Origin: Cytobacillus dafuensis
Lineage (GTDB): Bacteria > Bacillota > Bacilli > Bacillales > Cytobacillaceae
DNA: 64,000 bases
Assembly: GCF_007995155.1 (NCBI RefSeq)
Contig: NZ_CP042593.1
Coordinates: 3,452,001 to 3,516,000, forward strand
Direction: 5' to 3'
Shown: in pieces, positions 51,369 to 58,450 of the stretch
How the letters are laid out: the number at the start of each line of letters is the position of its first letter
Position numbering within the stretch: the first letter of the stretch is position 1
Translations under genes and position numbers: made by a program
The notes under the pieces: generated by a model
The model's input: only the letters and a program-made list of their open reading frames with translations
Database searches by the model: none
Told to the model about the DNA's origin: nothing

Positions 51369-51436
51369 AACACTCGCTCCTCTGATTTGCTGTACATCAT
51401 TGTATCATATTTTAATTCATTTCGTTTTATAAAAGG

Positions 51437-51466
51437 TTGCAAAAATCATTAAAGTTTCATTATAAT
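51437..51466 (+). promoter_or_regulatory. SigA promoter of the lipoprotein gene
   Basis: TTGCAA (51437-51442), an 18-bp spacer, TATAAT (51461-51466). It lies 35 bp before the start codon. Confidence 0.75.
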
Positions 51467-51500
51467 GGAAAAGTTGTTAAATTGATTGGAGGATTCAGAC

Positions 51501-52016
51501 ATGAAAAAACTTTTTGTATTTTTAACAATTTTATCACTGTTATTAGCTGTTGCAGGCTGCTCATCTTCGAAAGATCAAGAAACAAAAACAGATACTGAGC
51601 AAAAAGAAACGAAAGAACTTACAGATACAGATAAATCGAAAATGTATAATTCCGTTAGGGTAGCAGAATTGAAGGTTAACGAGATATTCCACAAAGAAAC
51701 AGCAGCGGATGGAACAACACCTATTATTAATAGTAGTTTCTCTGATGAAAATAAAGCAGTGGAATTTCTTTCAAAGTATTATAGTGAGGATGTAGCTAAA
51801 AGCATCTATACTCATTATGCAACAGACAAAAAAACACCTGAAGGACAACTAATTGTCAATTCAGAACCATATTTCACTCCTTCTTTCTTGGATACAAATC
51901 AAGATGATGTAACAATCGAAGGGGATAAAAATAAAGCAACAATTAAAATAGCGGATAATAAAATTTATTCTATTGAATTAGTGGACAATCAATATATTGT
52001 GACAAGTGTAGAATAA
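51501..52016 (+). CDS. Secreted lipoprotein of unknown function
   Basis: A 171-residue protein with a clear lipoprotein signal: MKKLFVFLTILSLLLAVAGC with the lipidated cysteine at residue 20. A low-complexity charged linker rich in K, E, T and D follows (about 24-50), then a domain of about 120 residues with no family I recognise (FLSKYYSEDVAKSIYTHY ... IVNSEPYFTPSF). GGAGG precedes ATG at 51501. The gene is alone, with its own SigA promoter and a repeat-derived terminator hairpin, and is inserted between ruvA and bofC. It is probably anchored to the outer face of the membrane. Confidence 0.82.
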   Translation: MKKLFVFLTILSLLLAVAGCSSSKDQETKTDTEQKETKELTDTDKSKMYNSVRVAELKVNEIFHKETAADGTTPIINSSFSDENKAVEFLSKYYSEDVAKSIYTHYATDKKTPEGQLIVNSEPYFTPSFLDTNQDDVTIEGDKNKATIKIADNKIYSIELVDNQYIVTSVE

Positions 52017-52237
52017 AAAAAGCGGAAGCACCTTTACCAGGCGCTTCCGCTTTTCTATTTGACAAGCGCCATCGGCTCGAGGTCATAAACCAATCCGTCA
52101 CAAAGGTTAAAGAGCAACCTTTATGCCGGCTTGTCTTATGCTTGAGGCCCACAGGATGTGGGTCATGCGGACATTGCTACAGGACGTGGCGTTCTTTGTC
52201 CGCGTTCCTTCTTGAGCCGGGCGCTTCCGCTTTTCTT
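52017..52237. repeat. Composite repeat between the lipoprotein gene and bofC
   Basis: The element starts with a hairpin AAAAGCGGAAGC...GCGCTTCCGCTTTT (52017-52057), which also looks like the lipoprotein gene's terminator. Then comes the GGCTCGAGGTC / AAAGGTTAAAG..CAACCTTT block shared with 29.3 kb. Next are a CCCAC-AGGAT-GTGGG hairpin and the compound hairpin GCGGAC (52167-52172) / GTCCGC (52198-52203) shared with the long repeats. It closes with GGCGCTTCCGCTTTTC. It is a mosaic of modules from several repeat families. Confidence 0.85.
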
Positions 52238-52238
52238 G

Positions 52239-52766
52239 TTACCTTGCTTGTTTTTCTACTTTTGAATAGGTTTTAAAGGTTTCTAGCACTTCGACATATT
52301 GTTCCTTCGATTTTATCGGAATGCCTTTTTTTAGTTCCTCACATTTTTTGCTTTCCAGCCGACCTAAATCAATTTGAAAAAATGACTGAATGATTTTCGA
52401 CTTTTGAGGTCTCCCATTAAAAATCGTCAATACTCCATCATCTGTAATGCCGAAATAGCCATTTGTTTTTAATAATGGTGAAATATCATCCATATACCTG
52501 CGGAAGATAATTTTATCCTCTTCCATTTCTATAAGCTCCCAATCCTCATATTTAGCCCAAAACTCTTCCATAGACCAAATAGTTTCTTTTAATACTTCCT
52601 GACTCACTTCTCCATCCATGTACATTTGTTCTAAAATAACACTTATTTGAAGGGGATCCTCAATTGATCCTTTATTCTCTATATTTTCTTTGGCTAATGG
52701 AGTATTTGCATAATGAAAGAATAGAACTACGGTTACAATAACGACAGAAACCGATTTGGTTCTCAA
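52239..52766 (-). CDS. bofC: BofC, forespore regulator of pro-SigK processing
   Basis: A 175-residue exported protein. A signal segment is at residues 1-25 (SVVIVTVVLFFHYANTPLA), followed by the BofC domains with SMEEFWAKYEDWELIEM, FRRYMDDISPLLKTNGYFGI and QSFFQIDLGRLES. In B. subtilis BofC is secreted across the forespore membrane and inhibits the SpoIVB protease, which holds back SigK activation. The start is TTG at 52766 after GAGGTG. It sits close to ruvA as in B. subtilis. Assignment is by conserved segments and position. Confidence 0.88.
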   Translation of the reverse strand: MRTKSVSVVIVTVVLFFHYANTPLAKENIENKGSIEDPLQISVILEQMYMDGEVSQEVLKETIWSMEEFWAKYEDWELIEMEEDKIIFRRYMDDISPLLKTNGYFGITDDGVLTIFNGRPQKSKIIQSFFQIDLGRLESKKCEELKKGIPIKSKEQYVEVLETFKTYSKVEKQAR

Positions 52767-52989
52767 AATAGATCACCTCGTTTTAATGGCGGTGCTTAAA
52801 AGCTTGACTCTTCATTCTATATTGTGACCATTTTTATCTAGCTTATCCGGATATTTTTAACAATTTACAAATCTACTTACTGTTCACATATTAGAATGAA
52901 AATCGATGAGAATGAACTGTTTTTCCTATCTAAGAAGAACTATAATTATGTCAAGTTATTCATTCATTTACATAGGGGGATACAATGTT

Positions 52990-53529
52990 TTGTCAAATCA
53001 TGAAATTCCTTTGAAAAAGAAGAGTATTGTATTTATAGGGTTTATGGGAGTTGGAAAAACGACTATTGGAGAATTAATAGCCAATAAACTTGACCGTGAT
53101 TTTATTGATACCGACGTAGAAATAGAAAAAGAATATCAAATGCCTATTACTCAGATTTTTAATACTTTAGGAGAAGAACATTTTAGAAAAAAAGAAAAAG
53201 AATTTATAACAAAATTGTGCCAAGAAAGATTCCATGTGATTTCACTAGGCGGGGGAGCATTCTTACAAGAAGAAATTAGGAATGTCTGCATGGACAATTG
53301 TATTGTTATTTACTTACATTTACCTTGGGATAGCTGGAAAAATAGATTTCCATTAATCATTGAAAGCAGGCCTGTTTTACAAGGGAAATCAATGGGGGAA
53401 ATAGAAGAGATTTTTAATAAAAGACAGGAAGTATATTCGAAAAATCATTTTAAAATAGAATGCGAACATTTAAGTGCTGAAGAAATATCCACTAAAATTT
53501 TAGAATCCTTAAAAAATATAAAGGGTTAA
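52990..53529 (+). CDS. aroK: Shikimate kinase
   Basis: A 179-residue P-loop kinase. Walker A IGFMGVGKTT is at about 16-25, the shikimate-binding DFIDTDVEIE follows, GGGAF is the third conserved site, and an arginine lid is in ESRPVLQ. It phosphorylates shikimate in aromatic amino acid synthesis. The likely start is TTG at 52990, ten bases after AGGGGG. The frame extends to 52906, but without an SD. It is followed 37 bp later by aroD, so the two form a small operon. This pair is not at this place in B. subtilis. Confidence 0.88.
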   Translation: MSNHEIPLKKKSIVFIGFMGVGKTTIGELIANKLDRDFIDTDVEIEKEYQMPITQIFNTLGEEHFRKKEKEFITKLCQERFHVISLGGGAFLQEEIRNVCMDNCIVIYLHLPWDSWKNRFPLIIESRPVLQGKSMGEIEEIFNKRQEVYSKNHFKIECEHLSAEEISTKILESLKNIKG

Positions 53530-53566
53530 TTAAGAAAAAATAAATATTTGTTTTTGGAGTGGGAAA

Positions 53567-54331
53567 ATGATGAAAACAGTAATAGTAAAGGATATCGTAA
53601 TTGGAGAAGGTGTACCAAAGATCTGCGTCCCACTAATCGGGAGAACGTTAGAACAGTTAAAAGAGGAAGCACTATTCCTCCAAACCCTTCACATGGATGT
53701 GATCGAATGGCGAGCAGATTATTTCGAACTTGTTGACGAAATGGAGGAAGTGATAACAGCAATTAGAGAGATACATTCTATCCTCCCTTCCAAGCCGCTC
53801 ATATTTACCTTCCGCAGTTTGAAAGAGGGAGGCGAAAAGGAAATTCACCTTGATTATTACGTAGCTTTAAATAAAGCCATTATAGACTCTGGATTCGTAG
53901 ATATTATTGATGTTGAGTTATTTAATGATGAAGATGTCGTGAAAGAACTTGTCGATTTTGCCCATTCTCATAATGTCTATGTCATACTTTCTAATCATGA
54001 ATTCAAGAAAACTCCATCAAAAGAAGAAATTATTTCTCGATTAATTCGTGCTCAAGAATTGGGAGCTGATATGCCAAAAATTGCTGTCATGCCAACATGT
54101 GCCGCAGATGTGTTAACCTTGCTTGACGCAACCTGCACAATGAAGGAGCAATTTACCGATAGACCGATTATTACGATGTCAATGAGCGGGCAAGGCGTTA
54201 TCAGCCGGTTAGCAGGAGAGTTATTCGGTTCAGCACTGACATTTGGGGCTGCAAAAAAAGCTTCTGCACCTGGTCAAATTGCTGTTACTGAATTGAAAAA
54301 TATGATAAACATTTTGCACCAAAACCTTTAG
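53567..54331 (+). CDS. aroD: Type I 3-dehydroquinate dehydratase AroD
   Basis: A 254-residue TIM barrel that dehydrates 3-dehydroquinate through a Schiff base. The lysine is K171 in MPKIAVMP and the catalytic histidine H144 is in LSNHEF. The EWRADYF segment (47-53) and the C-terminal SMSGQG complete the site. GGAG lies seven bases before ATG at 53567. It is downstream of aroK, giving steps 3 and 5 of the shikimate pathway together. A terminator follows directly. Confidence 0.94.
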   Translation: MMKTVIVKDIVIGEGVPKICVPLIGRTLEQLKEEALFLQTLHMDVIEWRADYFELVDEMEEVITAIREIHSILPSKPLIFTFRSLKEGGEKEIHLDYYVALNKAIIDSGFVDIIDVELFNDEDVVKELVDFAHSHNVYVILSNHEFKKTPSKEEIISRLIRAQELGADMPKIAVMPTCAADVLTLLDATCTMKEQFTDRPIITMSMSGQGVISRLAGELFGSALTFGAAKKASAPGQIAVTELKNMINILHQNL

Positions 54332-54362
54332 GGACAGAGTCTTTTGGCTCTGTCCCTTGTTT
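54330..54362 (+). terminator. Terminator after aroD
   Basis: The 10-bp stem AGGGACAGAG / CTCTGTCCCT with an 8-nt loop, then TGTTTTAT. Confidence 0.85.
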
Positions 54363-54370
54363 TATACCAT

Positions 54371-55000
54371 TTAAAAATCTTTTGCTTCATAAATTTTTAT
54401 CGTACAAAACCAAGATACTAAATAAATGATTGCTATAATTAAGCCACCAGCAAATATCAACTGATTCACAGTAAACTGGCTTAAAAATTGCTGAATTTCA
54501 AGCACTTGATCTTTCAATAAATACATCATAATTTGTCCAAACGCAATAATAGCAATGACTAAAAACATCGTAACAATTCTTGTATATTTCTCCCCAAATT
54601 TATATAAAATTGGGAAATAGATTGAGGTAAATAAAAGGATACAAAGCATACCGATGAATAAATGTTTAACCTCTGGAAATGGATGATCGTAAATATGAAA
54701 AACAAAGTAAAACACTGCTTGAAATATAACGGACATCATAACGGCGAATACTCCAAAAATTAGAGCCCCAACATATTTTGATGAGATAATATTTTTTCGA
54801 TTTAACGGCAAACTGTTTAACATAATATGAGAATTGCTGCGATCTTCAAAGCTGCCAACACTTGATATGAAAAAAATGCCTGCCATTGAAATGGCTAAAG
54901 TTGGGGGATTCTGCAGAATATGAAAAAAAGCAATAACACAAGTGATTAGTAAAATCATCCTTTTTAACATAAGATAATCCTTTAAAATCAACGAGTACAT
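54371..55000 (-). CDS. ABC-2 type permease (Pmt-like)
   Basis: A 209-residue membrane protein with six hydrophobic helices and short loops (for example about 13-30, 35-48, 78-100, 110-130, 140-162, 180-200) and the motif ILNSLP-like HIMLNSLPLNRKNIISSKY. This is the compact ABC-2 permease type found with YtrA-type regulators, as in the staphylococcal phenol-soluble-modulin exporter. It overlaps the ATPase gene by 13 bases. The substrate is unknown, and peptide export or detoxification is the best inference. Confidence 0.8.
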   Translation of the reverse strand: MYSLILKDYLMLKRMILLITCVIAFFHILQNPPTLAISMAGIFFISSVGSFEDRSNSHIMLNSLPLNRKNIISSKYVGALIFGVFAVMMSVIFQAVFYFVFHIYDHPFPEVKHLFIGMLCILLFTSIYFPILYKFGEKYTRIVTMFLVIAIIAFGQIMMYLLKDQVLEIQQFLSQFTVNQLIFAGGLIIAIIYLVSWFCTIKIYEAKDF

Positions 55001-55860
55001 GTCAAATCCCCCTTATTTGTATAATACATGATGTCTTCTAGAGTTGGTTTTTCAATTAATACTTCATGACCAAAAATCTCTTTTGTTTTCTTCACATCGC
55101 TTGTTAGAGCCTCAAATCCAACATTTGTCTTTCGAATACTGACAAATTCCTTTTCTATATCACGATCTAATAAATCAGTGCTCCCCTTAACAATTCCGTA
55201 TTCAGAAAGCAGCTCATCTCTTTCCTTTGACAACAAAATTCTCCCTCTATGAATGTATGTAATATAATCTGCTATTCGATCTAAATCTGTTGTAATATGA
55301 GTTGAAAAAAAGATTGTTTTTTGTTCATCCAGCATAATATCATGCAATAGTTCTAAAATTTCTCTTCTAAAAACGGGGTCTAGTCCTGATGTTGGTTCAT
55401 CCATAATAATGAATTCAGGGTCATGGCTGATTGCAAAGGCAATCGCCATTTTCATTTTCATTCCTTTAGAAAAGCTTTTAATCACCTGCTTCTCGGGTAA
55501 ATGAAATTGATCAATATACTTATAAAAAATATCGTCATTCCATTTCTGGTACATTGGTGCAATTATTTTTCGCAGCTCACGAATAGATAATGTTTCATAA
55601 AAGCAATTCTCGTCATATACAAAACCAATCCGTTCTTTGATTGCTTGATTATGCTTATCTTGATCCAGGCCAAAAATGGTTATTTCTCCGCTTTCCTTTC
55701 TTAATAAATTCATTAATAATTTTATCGTTGTACTTTTACCAGCACCATTAGCCCCGATAAATCCTGTAACATATCCCTTTTTTATTGAAAAAGAAACGTC
55801 CTTTAATGAAAAATTTTTAAATGATTTTGTAACCTTTTTAAATTCAACTACATTTGTCAT
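54988..55860 (-). CDS. ABC transporter ATPase (PmtA/YtrB-like)
   Basis: A 290-residue ATPase with Walker A FIGANGAGKSTTIK (about 33-46), the degenerate signature SFSKGMKMKMAIAFA, Walker B FIIMDEPTSGLDP and the switch STHITTDLD. A C-terminal extension of about 80 residues follows. The SKGMKMK signature is typical of the group paired with YtrA-type regulators. It overlaps the regulator gene by four bases (ATGA) and the permease by 13. Confidence 0.87.
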   Translation of the reverse strand: MTNVVEFKKVTKSFKNFSLKDVSFSIKKGYVTGFIGANGAGKSTTIKLLMNLLRKESGEITIFGLDQDKHNQAIKERIGFVYDENCFYETLSIRELRKIIAPMYQKWNDDIFYKYIDQFHLPEKQVIKSFSKGMKMKMAIAFAISHDPEFIIMDEPTSGLDPVFRREILELLHDIMLDEQKTIFFSTHITTDLDRIADYITYIHRGRILLSKERDELLSEYGIVKGSTDLLDRDIEKEFVSIRKTNVGFEALTSDVKKTKEIFGHEVLIEKPTLEDIMYYTNKGDLTCTR

Positions 55861-56237
55861 ATCACATCATCCCCATACAAAATTAGTACCATTTCTATTA
55901 ACTCTTCCTTTGAAAGATCGATGATTTTGCTTTCTTCAATTATTTCAATTAACTTTTCCTCCATTATTTTTAATCTACGTTCTTTTAATAACTCTTTATT
56001 TTGACTTGCAATAAACGACCCCTTGCCAACTACGGAAACAATAAATCCATCTTTCTCCAATTCCTCATAAGCCCTCTTTGTCGTAATGACACTAATTTGC
56101 AAATCTTTCGCAAGCTGACGAATAGAAGGCAGAGAATCACTTTCTTGCAGCTCGCCTTTTAAAACAAGCTCCTTAATTTGTTTTATGATTTGCTCATAAA
56201 TAGGTTCTTTTGAAGTATTTGAAATAATTATTTTCAT
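55857..56237 (-). CDS. GntR family regulator, YtrA subfamily (PmtR-like)
   Basis: A 126-residue regulator with winged helix at about 8-75 (SLPSIRQLAKDLQISVITTKRAYEELEKDGF ... GKGSFIAS) and a short helical C-terminal dimer domain. It is first in a three-gene operon with an ABC ATPase and permease. GGTGG lies before ATG at 56237. A perfect YtrA-type operator (AGTGTA-N13-TACACT) lies over the operon's -10, so autorepression released by a ligand such as a peptide or antibiotic is likely. It is a second, distinct copy of the arrangement seen at 25 kb. Confidence 0.88.
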   Translation of the reverse strand: MKIIISNTSKEPIYEQIIKQIKELVLKGELQESDSLPSIRQLAKDLQISVITTKRAYEELEKDGFIVSVVGKGSFIASQNKELLKERRLKIMEEKLIEIIEESKIIDLSKEELIEMVLILYGDDVI

Positions 56238-56258
56238 TTATCCACCTGCACTTTATAT

Positions 56259-56300
56259 AGTGTATATATATAATATATACACTATATACATAATTGTCAA
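56259..56300 (-). promoter_or_regulatory. Promoter and perfect YtrA-type operator
   Basis: TTGACA (56300-56295), a 17-bp spacer, TATATT (56277-56272). AGTGTA-N13-TACACT spans 56259-56283 and covers the -10. The sequence between the half sites is also nearly palindromic (alternating TA), so the whole forms about 35 bp of dyad symmetry. Confidence 0.85.
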
Positions 56301-56321
56301 TGTTCTCCTTTAGTACAAACA

Positions 56322-56362
56322 CAAAAAAAGAGTAAAGCTACAATGCTTTACTCTTTTCATAA
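56322..56362 (-). terminator. Terminator after coxA
   Basis: AAGAGTAAAGC / GCTTTACTCTT with the loop TACAAT, then seven T on the minus strand. Confidence 0.85.
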
Positions 56363-56366
56363 TTCT

Positions 56367-57026
56367 TTATTTATTTGCATTCGTACTGAACAAATTATCA
56401 ACATCTAAATTAATTTGATCTCGCGGACCGCCATCTCTTAGATCATTATCAATTACTTTTATACGATTATAAGTAGATGGATTTGTTACAATTGTACTTT
56501 TCTTCCCATTTAAATACGGCTGAACTGCTTGTTGAATATTTGCTATCGTTTCCTTTTCGCGATCATTGTCTACAAGAAGCACAGCAATGAGGACATCATT
56601 TCCTTTAACAACTGATTGGACATCTTTAACATTGCTTACATGAGCGGCATTATTAATATTATCAACTAACTTCCCATCATATGCTTCATAATAAGAGCTT
56701 TTTGCTTTGCGTACATTATAGCCTAAATGTCCATGGTAATTTTCATCATTTCGGCTGAACGTATTATTTCCGTTATTACGGTATGCTTGCCCTTCTTCAC
56801 CCATTGAATGATCCATCATCTCAGTTACTGGACCGTCATTATCTGCACCATCAAGAATTTGGGCATTGCCTCCACGATTCTCATGGTTTTCATTTGAATA
56901 GTAGCCTACTGGCTGCATGGAATCATTATATCGATCCTGAACTGCAGCTTCATCGTTCATCCCACAGCCAGCTAAACCTAATGACATGATCACTGCAACT
57001 GGAAACACAAATAGCTTCTTATTCAA
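56367..57026 (-). CDS. coxA: YhcN/YlaJ family sporulation lipoprotein (CoxA-like)
   Basis: A 219-residue lipoprotein. The signal MNKKLFVFPVAVIMSLGLAGC has Cys at 21. An Asn/Gly/His-rich region follows, then the YhcN/YlaJ domain (about 120-200) with GKLVDNINNAAHVSNVKDVQSVVKGNDVLIAV. B. subtilis CoxA (YrbB) of this family is a spore cortex protein encoded beside safA, which fits. The start is TTG at 57026, eight bases after AGGGGGG. A longer frame to 57065 has no SD. Confidence 0.85.
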   Translation of the reverse strand: MNKKLFVFPVAVIMSLGLAGCGMNDEAAVQDRYNDSMQPVGYYSNENHENRGGNAQILDGADNDGPVTEMMDHSMGEEGQAYRNNGNNTFSRNDENYHGHLGYNVRKAKSSYYEAYDGKLVDNINNAAHVSNVKDVQSVVKGNDVLIAVLLVDNDREKETIANIQQAVQPYLNGKKSTIVTNPSTYNRIKVIDNDLRDGGPRDQINLDVDNLFSTNANK

Positions 57027-57055
57027 GCGAAAAGCCCCCCTCGCTAATCTAACAA

Positions 57056-57122
57056 GCATGAGCAATATGCCTGAAAAGGTAACAAATTATACTTTGTTTA
57101 CACTCTTGCATAAGCAATATGC
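57056..57122. promoter_or_regulatory. Pair of 15-bp repeats upstream of coxA
   Basis: GCATGAGCAATATGC (57056-57070) and GCATAAGCAATATGC (57108-57122) differ at one base, and each is itself a partial palindrome. They flank a TATAAT-like box on the minus strand (57091-57086). Possible binding sites for a sporulation regulator controlling coxA; the regulator is not identified. Confidence 0.4.
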
Positions 57123-57177
57123 TCATTAATATGGTGGCAGGATTGGGGGACTTTCATTCTGACAGTTACGTCCAATT

Positions 57178-57458
57178 ATAAAGTGAAACTTCCATCAGTG
57201 GGGGTTTTTCGAAGCACAGGACGTGCTAGTGCCGACGTTGCCACAGGATGTGGCGTTCTTAGTCGGTTTTCATCCCCCACTGATGGTTAGTTGCGGCCCA
57301 CAGGAAGTGTGTCACGCAGACGTTGCCACACGATGTGGCGCTTTTAGTCTGTGTTCATTTTACGGGCCTTTACGGGCAGTTGATCCCCCCACTTAGGTTT
57401 CTTTGATTTTCTCGCAAACTTGAAGTGGGGGTCTTACTGCCCGTTAATCTGCGATAAA
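57178..57458 (+). repeat. Long structured repeat, copy 3
   Basis: 281 bp with ATAAA at both ends, between the kinase gene and coxA (both minus strand), so here its strand is antisense to its neighbours. It contains the same blocks as copies 1 and 2. The 13-bp CCATCAGTGGGGG stem is intact. The first CCGAC is changed to TCGAA, but the compound hairpin CCGAC...GTCGG is kept, with AGGAT instead of AGGAC in the loop. The 3' GGGCAG..CTGCCC stem is preserved. Confidence 0.93.
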
Positions 57459-57460
57459 AA

Positions 57461-58450
57461 TTAGCCGATTTCTAAAACTTTCTCTTGTAATGCCTGAAAA
57501 AATTCCTTTCTCTCTTTAAATTGTCCAATGGTTATTTCAAATAATTGCTTCATTTTTTCTGGCTGGAAATATGATCTTTCTCTAATTGCCCGATTCCATT
57601 CCCTGAATATATCTGTCGGATATGCTAGTGCATATAAAAATCCCTTTTCCTTCAAAGCTTGAGAAAAGCGTTCATATTTAGATAGCTCAGGCAGGGACCA
57701 ATTTAAAAAGGGCAATATCCGATTCGCATATTGTAGTAAATCTGTAATTGGGTTTCCAATGCTAATCAAATCGAAATCAATCAGATATACAATGTCATTT
57801 TTCGAACGTAAAAAATTATGATGAGCCACATCACCATGGAGAATAACTTTTTTTTCAGCTTGAAAAAAATTTGACTCTACCTGTATTCCTTTTATTGACC
57901 AGTCAGCCCAATATAGTACCTCATTCAATATTTCCTTTTGTACATAATATCTTAATACGTGAAGATTTTTCATAAACATGGCGGATCTTTCCTTCCATTT
58001 TTCCAATTGCTTAAAAGAAGGAATGATCCTTTCAAATCGATGTATTAAATTTTCTGTTAGTTCATGGAATTGAGATAATACTTCAAGCCCTTCTAACTGA
58101 TCTTCACGGGAATGATACGTAAACCTTTTTTCAGATGGATGTATATATTCAAGACAACCATAGAATAAGTTTCCGAAGTGAAGCGGTGGTTTTTTAGCTA
58201 ATTGGTAAAAAGAATAAGTCTTCTCAAATCCTTCTTGTTTTAATGCTGTTAAAAAATCATTTTGTACTAATAAACGATTATTCGACGAATAGCCTTTTAA
58301 AATAAAATTAGTTTCTTTAGATTTTACAAAGTAAACATGTTTTCGAATTGGAATTATTTCATCAATTTGGATCGTGAGCTGCTTTTGTAAATAGGAGAAG
58401 AGACGATTAACAAATAAATCGTCTCCTCCATTATTTTTTTTAATCGCCAT
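57461..58450 (-). CDS. CotS-like phosphotransferase family spore protein
   Basis: A protein of about 329 residues with an aminoglycoside-phosphotransferase fold. The catalytic loop KVILHGDVAHHNFL (about 222-235) and the metal site YLIDFDLISIGNP follow an N-lobe with FILKGY (Lys for ATP). Spore coat proteins CotS, CotI and YutH belong to this family, and the gene overlaps the end of safA by 11 bases, so a coat role is likely. The start is unclear. ATG at 58450 lacks an SD, while a strong GGAGGAG at 58432 has no in-frame start at the right distance. Translation may be coupled to safA termination. Confidence 0.78.
   Translation of the reverse strand: MAIKKNNGGDDLFVNRLFSYLQKQLTIQIDEIIPIRKHVYFVKSKETNFILKGYSSNNRLLVQNDFLTALKQEGFEKTYSFYQLAKKPPLHFGNLFYGCLEYIHPSEKRFTYHSREDQLEGLEVLSQFHELTENLIHRFERIIPSFKQLEKWKERSAMFMKNLHVLRYYVQKEILNEVLYWADWSIKGIQVESNFFQAEKKVILHGDVAHHNFLRSKNDIVYLIDFDLISIGNPITDLLQYANRILPFLNWSLPELSKYERFSQALKEKGFLYALAYPTDIFREWNRAIRERSYFQPEKMKQLFEITIGQFKERKEFFQALQEKVLEIG

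Noticed and set aside
56778..56990. Plus-strand 68-codon frame opposite coxA
   Set aside because: Antisense of the His/Asn-rich coxA region, no SD and no family resemblance.
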